In this document: positions 18,360 through 24,977 of the stretch, piece by piece | Layout: each line of letters begins with the position of its first letter | Position numbering within the stretch: position 1 is the first letter of the stretch | Assembly: GCA_964480725.1 (NCBI GenBank) | Contig: CAYZQO010000029.1 | Coordinates: forward strand, 1-64,000 | DNA: 64,000 nt | Source of the DNA: JAFGBI01 sp964480725 | GTDB taxonomy: Bacteria > Myxococcota_A > Polyangia > Polyangiales > Polyangiaceae | Direction of reading: 5' to 3' | Program-made: the position numbers and the translations under genes | The notes under the pieces: generated by a model | What the model was told of the DNA's origin: nothing | Databases searched by the model: none | The model's input: only the letters and a program-made list of their open reading frames with translations

Positions 18360-19490
18360 ATGCCCCGGGCGCTCGGCAGACCGAAGGGCCGCTTCACGCA
18401 GCACCGCCGCCTCGACGTGCTCCGCGAGCTGTTGAGTCACCACCCCAAGGGGCTCACGCTGTACGAGCTCGCCGACCGGATCGGCGTCACCACTCGCACC
18501 TTGCGCCGCTACCTCAACGAGGTCCGGCACGAATTCGAGCTCGAGCACGCACCGACCCGCGGCGGCGGACCGCTCCTGTGGCGAATCCGCGCCAGCGACC
18601 TGCCCCGCAAGGTCGAGCTGCGTCGCACCCAGGCCTACGCCTTCCTCGCTGCCCGCCGCATCTTCGAGCCGCTGCGGGGCTCGACCCTGTTCGACGAGAT
18701 CGATCTGGCCGTGAGCAAGCTCACGAGCTTCGCCCGGCGGCCTGGGCGTGGGCCCAACGCGGGGCTGGCGGACGCGGAGCTCGAGCGGCGCTTCGTCTAC
18801 CTGCCGCACGCACCCAAGGACTACTCCCAGAAGACGGACGAGCTCGACGAGTTGTTCCAGGCCGTGTCGGATCTCAAACCGCTGATGACCCTGTACCGCA
18901 GCGCGGGCAAGACCCGCGAGGAGCGGATCGTCATCCACCCCTACGCCCTGGTGCTCCACCGTGACTCGATCTACTGCGTCGGGCACCACGTCGAACACGA
19001 CGAGGTGCGGACATTCCTGCTCGACCGGATGCGAAACTCGCACTGCCTGGTGACCGAGCGCTTTGCCCTGCCCACCAACTTCGACATCGACGACTACTTC
19101 CAGGGGGAGTTCGGCGTCTGGCGCTCCGAGGTGCGCCACCGGGTCGTGATCGACTTCGACGCCCACGCGGCAGAGTACGTCCGCATGCGCAAGGTGCATG
19201 CCACCCAGCGGCTCGGAACACTCGCTGGCGGCGGGGTCCGGCTGACGATGACGATCGGCAGCCTCCAGCAGGTCACCAGCTGGGTGCTGGAGTGGGGACC
19301 GCACGCCACCGCGATGGAGCCGCCGGAGCTCGTCGAGCGCGTCACCGCCGAGCTCACCGCGGCGCTCGCCAACTACCGCGGGGCCGCCGCGGCACGCCCC
19401 CAGCGCTCCCCGCCGAACCGCCCTCGCCGCAAAGCGCCGGAGCGACCGGTCAAGCCGGGAGCTTCACGTCGAGGAACGCGCGGAGCTTGA
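18360..19490 (+). CDS. WYL-domain helix-turn-helix transcriptional regulator
   Basis: About 376 residues. An N-terminal winged HTH (HTH_11-like) occupies residues 14-65 (RRLDVLRELLSHHPKGLTLY, ELADRIGVTTRTLRRYLNEV). A WYL domain, which binds nucleotide or small-molecule ligands in related regulators, lies at about 165-235 (LMTLYRSAGKTREERIVIHP, YALVLHRDSIYCVGHH, TFLLDRM). A WCX-type C-terminal domain follows to about 345 and then a basic tail. A GTG at 18354 is an alternative start. A -10-like CATAAT lies at 18345-18350, only nine bases from the ATG, which hints at a leaderless message. The 3' end overlaps the convergent DUF1232 gene by 41 bp. Targets unknown. Confidence 0.9.
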   Translation: MPRALGRPKGRFTQHRRLDVLRELLSHHPKGLTLYELADRIGVTTRTLRRYLNEVRHEFELEHAPTRGGGPLLWRIRASDLPRKVELRRTQAYAFLAARRIFEPLRGSTLFDEIDLAVSKLTSFARRPGRGPNAGLADAELERRFVYLPHAPKDYSQKTDELDELFQAVSDLKPLMTLYRSAGKTREERIVIHPYALVLHRDSIYCVGHHVEHDEVRTFLLDRMRNSHCLVTERFALPTNFDIDDYFQGEFGVWRSEVRHRVVIDFDAHAAEYVRMRKVHATQRLGTLAGGGVRLTMTIGSLQQVTSWVLEWGPHATAMEPPELVERVTAELTAALANYRGAAAARPQRSPPNRPRRKAPERPVKPGASRRGTRGA

Positions 19491-20001
19491 CCAGGTTCTT
19501 CGCGTCGCGCTCGAACGACGGCGCGCGGTAGCGCTCCGCCCAGGCGCGCACCTCGCCGAGCGCCTCCGCGCGCACCGCCTCGTCGGCGACGAGGTCCGCC
19601 GCGGTGCGCCCCCGCACGCTCGTGGCCTCCAGCCCGTCGACGTAGGCCTGGAGTCGGGGGAAGAGCGTCCCGAGGAACTCGCGCACCAGCTCGGCCTCCG
19701 CCGCCAGGCGCGCCAGGGACGCGCCCGCGGGTGACCCGCTCTCCGCGCCGCTCGCGGCGAGCGCCCCCGCGGCGACGACACGGAACACGAAGGCGTCGTC
19801 GACGAACCCGAGATCCTCGATCCCGTCGGGGACCAGATCCACCGACTTGCAGAGGTAGTTGAGCGCGGCCGCGCAGTGGCGGCGCGCGGCCTCGGACAGC
19901 GAAGCGTCCTCCACCACGTCGGCGAGGGCGCGCGCGTCCGTCCCGAGGTCGCGCAGCCACTCAGGGAAGGCGTCGAGCCAACGGTCTTCTTGATCGGACA
20001 T
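19450..20001 (-). CDS. DUF1232 (YkvA-like) protein
   Basis: 183 residues. The DUF1232 core is clear near residues 40-75: AALNYLCKSVDLVPDGIEDL then GFVDDAFVFR, matching the YLxxPxDxxPDxxP...G..DD pattern of the family. The C-terminal half is helical with no recognised domain. The ATG at 20001 has GAGGGAG upstream. Role of the family is unknown. The 3' end overlaps the WYL gene by 41 bp on the opposite strand. Confidence 0.8.
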   Translation of the reverse strand: MSDQEDRWLDAFPEWLRDLGTDARALADVVEDASLSEAARRHCAAALNYLCKSVDLVPDGIEDLGFVDDAFVFRVVAAGALAASGAESGSPAGASLARLAAEAELVREFLGTLFPRLQAYVDGLEATSVRGRTAADLVADEAVRAEALGEVRAWAERYRAPSFERDAKNLVKLRAFLDVKLPA

Positions 20002-20094
20002 CGGTCGCTCCCTCGAGGATCGGACCAGGCCATACCACCGGCCGCCGCCGCGGAGAACCCGGAATCGCGGCCGGGGCGGGGCGTCCCCCCGCGC

Positions 20095-21132
20095 TCACGC
20101 CACGGCGTCGAGCACCCGGCGCGCGTTGCCGGCGAAGACGCGCTCCACGTCCGCGCGCGACAGGCCGCCGGCGCGGAGGGCGTCCGCGAGCCGCGCGAAG
20201 CCGTGCACGTCCCCGAGCCCCGCCGGCGCCTGGATCCCGCCCTCGAAGTCGGAGCCGAGGGCGACGTGCTCGACCCCGGCGCGGTCGATCGCGTGCCGGA
20301 GGTGACGGACGACGTCATCGAGCGTCGCCGTCCGACCCACCGCGAGGTAGCCGCCGTGGAAGTTGATCCCCACGACGCCCCCGGTAGCGGCGATGCCACG
20401 GAGCTGATCGTCGGTGAGATTGCGCGGGTGCCGGCAGAGAGCGCGGGCGTTCGAGTGGGTCGCGATCACGGCGCGCCCCACCGAGCGCGCGATCTCGAGC
20501 ACGTCGGCCACGGCCGCGTCCGAGGCGTGAGAGACGTCCACCGTGATCCCGAGCGCCAGCGCCTGCTCGACGAGCGCGCGCCCCGCCGCGGTGAGGCCGT
20601 GCTCGACGGCCCGGAAGACCCCGCTGGTGCCCGCGGAGCTGGCGAGGGCGTTGTCGTGCGCGTGGACCAGGCCGACGACGCGCAGCCCGCGCGCGACCCA
20701 GGCCACGAGCGCCTCGGGACGCCCGGCGAGCGGCGCCGCGCCCTCGAACGCGAGCCAGGTCCGCACGGGACGCTCACCCGGCACCGTCCCCGGCAAGGCG
20801 TAGGGCGGCGTGGCCGCGAGCGCGGGGAAGAGGCGCTGGTACGCGCGCTCCAGATCCTCGAGGCGCGGCCCCTGCGCCGAAACCTCGTGCGGCACGTAGA
20901 GCGGGAGCACGACGCCCGCCACCCCGGCGCGGACGAGCTCGCTCGCGAGCCACTGCCCGCTGCCCCGCTCGAGGGGTCGGTCCTTGAAGGCGAGCTGGTA
21001 GGCCAGATCCACGTGCAGGTCCACCACCGGGACCGGCGGCTCGGCGGCCTCGGCCGTCGGCGGCGACCCACCGGAGAGGGTCAGGGCGAGGAGCCCGGCG
21101 CTAGCGCAAAGGTGCTGACGACGGCTGATCAT
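20095..21132 (-). CDS. membrane-type dipeptidase (peptidase M19), exported
   Basis: 345 residues. Zinc metallo-dipeptidase of the renal dipeptidase family. The N-terminus has RR and a signal-like segment (RRQHLCASAGLLALTL, ending near AEA-AEP), consistent with Sec or Tat export. Metal and active-site motifs: VDLHVDLAY (first HxD), FEGAAPL, VDVSHASD, IATHSNARALCRHPRN and GSDFEGG. These cover the conserved Asp/His/Glu ligands. It overlaps the upstream kinase gene by four bases (ATGA), so translation is coupled. The pairing with a kinase is unusual; D-amino-acid dipeptide turnover from the wall is a plausible role (inference). Confidence 0.92.
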   Translation of the reverse strand: MISRRQHLCASAGLLALTLSGGSPPTAEAAEPPVPVVDLHVDLAYQLAFKDRPLERGSGQWLASELVRAGVAGVVLPLYVPHEVSAQGPRLEDLERAYQRLFPALAATPPYALPGTVPGERPVRTWLAFEGAAPLAGRPEALVAWVARGLRVVGLVHAHDNALASSAGTSGVFRAVEHGLTAAGRALVEQALALGITVDVSHASDAAVADVLEIARSVGRAVIATHSNARALCRHPRNLTDDQLRGIAATGGVVGINFHGGYLAVGRTATLDDVVRHLRHAIDRAGVEHVALGSDFEGGIQAPAGLGDVHGFARLADALRAGGLSRADVERVFAGNARRVLDAVA

Positions 21133-22439
21133 CGACTGCCCACCAGGTACCCCGCCACCAGCCCGAGCAGCCAGGTGGCGAGCGCGACGGTGAGGAGCGC
21201 AGCGAGCGAGTACCCGCGCGGCGCGGCCCTCACGACCTGGACGTTGGGGTTCCCGTCGGTGACGCCGGGTTCGGCGCCGGTCGGCGCCGCACCGGGCGAG
21301 ATCGCGGTGGGGACGCCCCCGAACGGCCCCGTCGTGGCCGAGGCGCCCGGCAAGGGCGGCGTCGGCACCGGGGTGAGGACGGGGCCAGCGACGGGCGCAC
21401 CCGCCGGAGACGCGCCCGGAACGAGAGCGACCGCGACGGGAGCGCCCGCCACGGGCACCAGCCCGGCGGTCACGGTACCGACGGGGACGGACGCGGCGGA
21501 GACGGTCGCCCCCACCGGCGGGGCGAGGCCGGACTGGCCCGGCACCGCCATCGACACCGGCTCGAGCTCACGGCCGCGAGAAACCTGCTCGAGCGCCGCG
21601 AGCATCGAGGGGGCGTCGGGGAACCGCTCGCGGGGCTCGCGGGCGAGCGCGCGCGCAAAAAACGCCTCCCAGTGGGCGTACTGCGGCGCGGCGCGCGCGA
21701 TCGACGGCGGCGCCTCGGTCAGCACCTTGGTCATCCGCTCGAACTCGTTGGCGGCGGCGTAGGCGCGCGCGCCAACGAGCATCTCGAAGAGCATGATGGC
21801 CACAGCCCAGAGGTCGGTCAGGGGCCCCACCTCCTTGGCGTTGCGCACTTGCTCGGGGCTCATGTAGCCCGGGGTCCCGAGCAGCATCCCGGTGCTGGTG
21901 CGGCGTGCGGCGCCGCCGGCGACGTCGATGACCCGCGCGAGACCGAAGTCGAGGATCCGTACGCCGTCGGCGCCCGCCACGCCCTCGACCAGGAACACGT
22001 TGTCCGGCTTGAGGTCGCGATGCACGACCCCGGCGGCGTGGGCGACCGCCAGCGCATCGAGCAGGGCCGCGGTGATCGCGGTCGCCCGCTGCACCGGCAA
22101 CCGGCCGCGGTTCATCGTCCGGCTCAGCGGCTCCCCCGCGAGCAACGGCATCACCAGGTAAGGGGTCCCGTCCTCGGCGCGGCCTTGGTCGAGGGTGTGC
22201 ACCACCCCGGGGTGGTCGATGCGCGCGCTCGCCGCGGACTCGCCGAGGAACCGCGCCACCACGACCTCGTCGTCGCGGAGCTCCCGCCGGAGTAGCTTGA
22301 CCGCCAGTCGGCCCTCGCCCGAGAGGGGCGCCGCCTCGTAGACCACCCCGATCCCGCCCGCGCCCACCAGGCGCAACAAACGGAGGCGCTGCTGGAGAAC
22401 CGCGCCCGCGAGCGCTAGATCGTCGTCGCCGGCGGCCAT
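21129..22439 (-). CDS. Ser/Thr protein kinase with C-terminal membrane anchor
   Basis: 436 residues. An N-terminal eukaryotic-type kinase domain spans about 20-285: glycine loop VGAGGIGVVYEA, catalytic Lys in LAVKLLR, HRDLKPDN catalytic loop, DFGLAR metal loop and GYMSPEQ activation-segment end. All key residues are present, so it should be active. A Pro/Ala/Val-rich linker (about 300-400) follows, then a transmembrane segment (LAALLTVALATWLLGLVAGY) close to the C-terminus, so the kinase faces the cytoplasm with almost no extracytoplasmic sensor. It overlaps the dipeptidase start by four bases. A 42-bp divergent spacer separates it from the LOG gene. Confidence 0.95.
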   Translation of the reverse strand: MAAGDDDLALAGAVLQQRLRLLRLVGAGGIGVVYEAAPLSGEGRLAVKLLRRELRDDEVVVARFLGESAASARIDHPGVVHTLDQGRAEDGTPYLVMPLLAGEPLSRTMNRGRLPVQRATAITAALLDALAVAHAAGVVHRDLKPDNVFLVEGVAGADGVRILDFGLARVIDVAGGAARRTSTGMLLGTPGYMSPEQVRNAKEVGPLTDLWAVAIMLFEMLVGARAYAAANEFERMTKVLTEAPPSIARAAPQYAHWEAFFARALAREPRERFPDAPSMLAALEQVSRGRELEPVSMAVPGQSGLAPPVGATVSAASVPVGTVTAGLVPVAGAPVAVALVPGASPAGAPVAGPVLTPVPTPPLPGASATTGPFGGVPTAISPGAAPTGAEPGVTDGNPNVQVVRAAPRGYSLAALLTVALATWLLGLVAGYLVGSR

Positions 22440-22481
22440 AGCCGGCCGCTTTTAGCACGGTCCTGGCTCCCGGAGGTCTCG

Positions 22482-23024
22482 ATGCGCGTGACGGTCTTCT
22501 GCGGCTCCCGAACGGGTCACGATCCGCGACACGCCGCGGCGGCCGCCGCGCTCGCGCGCTCCCTGGCGCAGCACGGCCTCGGCCTCGTGTACGGGGCGGG
22601 CGGCTGCGGCCTGATGGGCATCCTGGCTGACGCCGCCCTCGCTGCCGGCGGCGAGGTGGTCGGAGTGATCCCCGAGGCGCTAGCCACGGTCGAGCTGCTC
22701 CACCCGCGGCTCACCCAAACGCACGTCGTCGCCGACATGCACGCACGCAAGGCGCTCATGGCGGAGCTCGGGGACGCCTTCGTGGCGCTGCCCGGGGGAT
22801 ACGGCACGTTCGAGGAGCTCTTCGAGGTGGTCACCTGGGCTCAGCTCGGCATGCACGAGAAGCCGATCTTCGTCCTCGACGTCGGTGGCTACTACGCCCC
22901 GCTCGCCGCGCTGCTCGACCACGCGGTCGCGAGCGGCTTCATCGCGCCGACGCACCGGGCGGTCGTCCGCCTGCTGCCCTCCGTCGAGGCCGTGATCGAG
23001 GCGCTGGTCACCGCGCCGCGGTGA
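22482..23024 (+). CDS. LOG-family protein (nucleotide 5'-monophosphate phosphoribohydrolase type)
   Basis: 180 residues, normal for the family. Rossmann-like fold beginning MRVTVFCGSRTG. The LOG signature PGGYGTFEELFE is at residues 105-116, preceded by the conserved R-K pair (MHARKALMAE). Family members release ribose-5-phosphate from nucleoside monophosphates; substrate in bacteria is often unclear. CGGAGG lies about 6 bases before the ATG. Often mis-annotated as lysine decarboxylase. Confidence 0.93.
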   Translation: MRVTVFCGSRTGHDPRHAAAAAALARSLAQHGLGLVYGAGGCGLMGILADAALAAGGEVVGVIPEALATVELLHPRLTQTHVVADMHARKALMAELGDAFVALPGGYGTFEELFEVVTWAQLGMHEKPIFVLDVGGYYAPLAALLDHAVASGFIAPTHRAVVRLLPSVEAVIEALVTAPR

Positions 23025-23087
23025 CCCGCCACGCGGGACGCACCCGCCGACCCGATGGCTCCGTCCGCAGGCGCTGAGCCCCGGGGA

Positions 23088-23116
23088 TTGAGCACCGGGT
23101 CCGGCCAGCGTAGGAT
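23088..23116 (+). promoter_or_regulatory. predicted promoter of the PilZ gene
   Basis: TTGAGC (23088-23093), 17-base spacer, TAGGAT (23111-23116). The expected start of transcription, about seven bases on, coincides with the GTG at 23123, so the transcript may be leaderless. Confidence 0.45.
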
Positions 23117-23122
23117 GGAGGC

Positions 23123-23479
23123 GTGCAGGGGGGAACCAGCGGGGAGCGGCGTGCGCACCTTCGGGTGTTGGCCAGGCTCGAGGTCGAGGTCGAGTTGCCC
23201 GGCGTCGCACCGCGCCCAGCGTGCGTGATCGACATCGGCCTCGGCGGCTCACGGTTGCAGACGCTGGACCCACCGCCAGCGGGTGCGCCCGTCGCCGTCC
23301 TGGCGCGCCTGCCCGGCGCGCGCGAGCTCTCGCGGCTCGCCGCCACCGTGCGCTGGAGCCACGGCGAGCATTTCGGGGTGGCGTTCGGCGCGCTGCCGGC
23401 TCGGGACACGCTGCTCATCGTGGATTTGATGCGCGCGAGTCTGCGAAGCCGGCCGCCGCCGGCGCTGCAGGACGCGTAG
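23123..23479 (+). CDS. PilZ-domain protein
   Basis: 118 residues comprising one PilZ domain. The c-di-GMP-contact pattern is partly visible: RRAHLRV near the N-terminus (RxxxR-like), then VIDIGLGGSRLQT in place of the usual D/NxSxxG, then VRWSHGEHFGVAFG. The aspartate and glycine positions are kept, so c-di-GMP binding is plausible but not assured. The GTG start directly follows a promoter-like -10 box. The 3' end overlaps the convergent YkgJ-type gene by 65 bp. Confidence 0.8.
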   Translation: MQGGTSGERRAHLRVLARLEVEVELPGVAPRPACVIDIGLGGSRLQTLDPPPAGAPVAVLARLPGARELSRLAATVRWSHGEHFGVAFGALPARDTLLIVDLMRASLRSRPPPALQDA

Positions 23480-24047
23480 GACGCGCGGGGGGGCGCGCGC
23501 TCTCGAGAAACTCGAAGAAGCGCTCCGCTGGCTCGGGGAGGCGTCCGAGCCGCTCCCGGCGGCGCTGGCGCCGGTTCCATGCGCCGACCAGGGACACGTA
23601 CTCGACGAGCTCGGAGCGCAGCGCCCGGAGGCAGTCCCGGAGGGCCGCCTCGTCGGGCGGAGTGGGGAGGCTGCAGGGCGCCCCCGCCAGACCGACCACC
23701 GCGGGCGAGCCCGTGCCCGTCTCGGCCAGGTCGAAGGGGAACGCGGCGCAGCAGAGCGGCCGCGCGGAGTAGACCGAGCAGCGGTCCCCGACGAGCAAGC
23801 CGCAGCCTCCCCCGAGGTGGCGCAGGACCAGCAGACGGCGTCCCGGACGCAGCCGAACGAACGACTCGGGCTCGCCCGTCATGTCGATCTCTCCGGGCGC
23901 AAGCCATTCACCGACGGCGTCGGCGGCGAGGCCCGTCGCTGCCACCAGGCGCTCTAGATCGCGGTGGGTCAGCGGGACACGGACGGTGCGGCAGCAGTCG
24001 GCGCAGCCCTGGCACCGGGGTCCGGCCCGGAGCGGCGCCGGGCTCAC
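23415..24047 (-). CDS. YkgJ-family cysteine-cluster protein
   Basis: 210 residues. The cysteine cluster typical of the family is evident: CQGCADCCRT at residues 13-21, GGGCGLLVGDRCSVYSARP in the middle, LCCAAFPFDL, and a later Cys in GAPCSLP. The family probably binds a metal or Fe-S centre; biochemical role is unknown. The C-terminus is Arg- then Ala/Pro-rich and overlaps the PilZ gene by 65 bp in convergent orientation. Starts with GTG in a GTGA overlap with the preceding gene's stop, so the two are translationally coupled. Confidence 0.85.
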   Translation of the reverse strand: MSPAPLRAGPRCQGCADCCRTVRVPLTHRDLERLVAATGLAADAVGEWLAPGEIDMTGEPESFVRLRPGRRLLVLRHLGGGCGLLVGDRCSVYSARPLCCAAFPFDLAETGTGSPAVVGLAGAPCSLPTPPDEAALRDCLRALRSELVEYVSLVGAWNRRQRRRERLGRLPEPAERFFEFLESARPPARPTRPAAPAAAGFADSRASNPR

Positions 24048-24520
24048 CCCGCGGCGGCCTTCACCGAGGCGCGCCCGAGGGCGTGGAGCGCCGAGTCCAT
24101 GCGCGGCCGTGGGAAGACCTGGGTCTGAGCGGCGCGATCGATGACCACGATACCGAGGTTGCCGATCCCGATCTCCTCCCGCGCGAGCGCGCGGGCCGGC
24201 TCGAGCGACCTGAAGCAGCCGATCACCTGGCCCTCGAACCCCCCCGGCAGGGGCGGGTCCTCACTGGGGATGCCGGTGTCGAGCACAACGAAGCGTCCGG
24301 GACCCGAGCTCGTCTGGACGCGCGGCTCCCAGCGCCCGAGCAGCGCCACGGCCCGCCAGGCGAGCCGGCTGGCTCGCGACCAGTCACAGTCGACACGCGC
24401 GGTCACGTCGCTGCCGCGCAGCACGCTGACGCGGAAGACGCCCGGACCTACCTGTTTCAGCTTCACTGTCGCGCGCAACGAAACCCCCGCGGCAAGGCCG
24501 CCGTCCTGGGCCACGCCCAC
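24044..24520 (-). CDS. conserved-looking hypothetical protein, coupled to YkgJ-type gene
   Basis: About 158 residues with no recognised domain. It reads like a real soluble protein: alternating beta-rich stretches (LRATVKLKQVGPGVFRVSV, RFVVLDTGIP) and a helix (EPARALAREE). The N-terminus is uncertain: GTG at 24520 is used here, with TTG at 24529 and GTG at 24514 as alternatives. The stop overlaps the GTG of the YkgJ-type gene by four bases, which supports it as a true gene. Confidence 0.6.
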   Translation of the reverse strand: MGVAQDGGLAAGVSLRATVKLKQVGPGVFRVSVLRGSDVTARVDCDWSRASRLAWRAVALLGRWEPRVQTSSGPGRFVVLDTGIPSEDPPLPGGFEGQVIGCFRSLEPARALAREEIGIGNLGIVVIDRAAQTQVFPRPRMDSALHALGRASVKAAAG

Positions 24521-24547
24521 TCGGCGCAACCCCGTCCAACTCTATAG

Positions 24548-24577
24548 TTTCTACACCTATTCCAGATTCGCCGTCAA
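24548..24577 (-). promoter_or_regulatory. predicted promoter for the hypothetical-YkgJ pair
   Basis: On the minus strand: TTGACG (24577-24572), 18-base spacer, TAGAAA (24553-24548), in a patch (24537-24600) noticeably richer in A and T than its surroundings. A second box, TATAGA (24546-24541), lies just downstream. Confidence 0.4.
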
Positions 24578-24598
24578 TCGGTCCATCACCGCACTGCC

Positions 24599-24636
24599 CT
24601 ACAGGTGAACAGTACAGGTGAGCAGTACAGGTGAAC
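24599..24636. repeat. 13-bp tandem repeat, three copies
   Basis: Unit agtacaggtgarc: a first, slightly degenerate copy at 24599-24610, then complete copies at 24611-24623 and 24624-24636. It lies in the non-coding stretch 24521-24977, where I find no gene. Confidence 0.8.
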
Positions 24637-24733
24637 CGCGCAGGCAGACAGGGAAGGCGAACAGAAGCCCTGATGCCCGTGACAGCCAGCCCGTCCCGAA
24701 GCCGGACGCGCTCGCCCATGCTCCGGCGGTTCT

Positions 24734-24779
24734 CCGCGCTCCGCTCATCCGCGCTCCGCTCATCCGCGCTCATCCGCGG
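24734..24779. repeat. 15-bp tandem repeat beside the scaffold gap
   Basis: Unit ccgcgctccgctcat at 24734-24748 and 24749-24763, then a shortened copy (ccgcgct-cat). The same pattern resumes right of the gap at 24904-24928. The array is probably longer in the genome than assembled. Confidence 0.8.
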
Positions 24780-24800
24780 CGACCGGCCCGTGGCCACCGC
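24746..24800. repeat. left copy of a 55-bp exact duplicate flanking the gap
   Basis: Identical, base for base, to 24901-24955. Both copies abut the run of N. Confidence 0.9.
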
Positions 24801-24900
24801 NNNNNNNNNNNNNNNNNNNNNNNNNNNNNNNNNNNNNNNNNNNNNNNNNNNNNNNNNNNNNNNNNNNNNNNNNNNNNNNNNNNNNNNNNNNNNNNNNNNN
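24801..24900. other. scaffold gap (100 N)
   Basis: Exactly 100 N, a conventional placeholder length. The flanks are the same 55-bp sequence, so the real distance is unknown and may even be negative (overlapping contigs). Confidence 0.95.
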
Positions 24901-24955
24901 CATCCGCGCTCCGCTCATCCGCGCTCATCCGCGGCGACCGGCCCGTGGCCACCGC
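24901..24955. repeat. right copy of the 55-bp exact duplicate
   Basis: Identical to 24746-24800. The lytic transglycosylase stop codon follows at 24978. Confidence 0.9.
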
Positions 24956-24977
24956 ACCCCTTCCCTTGGGAAGCGGG

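Noticed and set aside
24599..24779. CRISPR array
   Set aside because: Units of 13 and 15 bp are directly adjacent with no spacers, and no cas genes are present.
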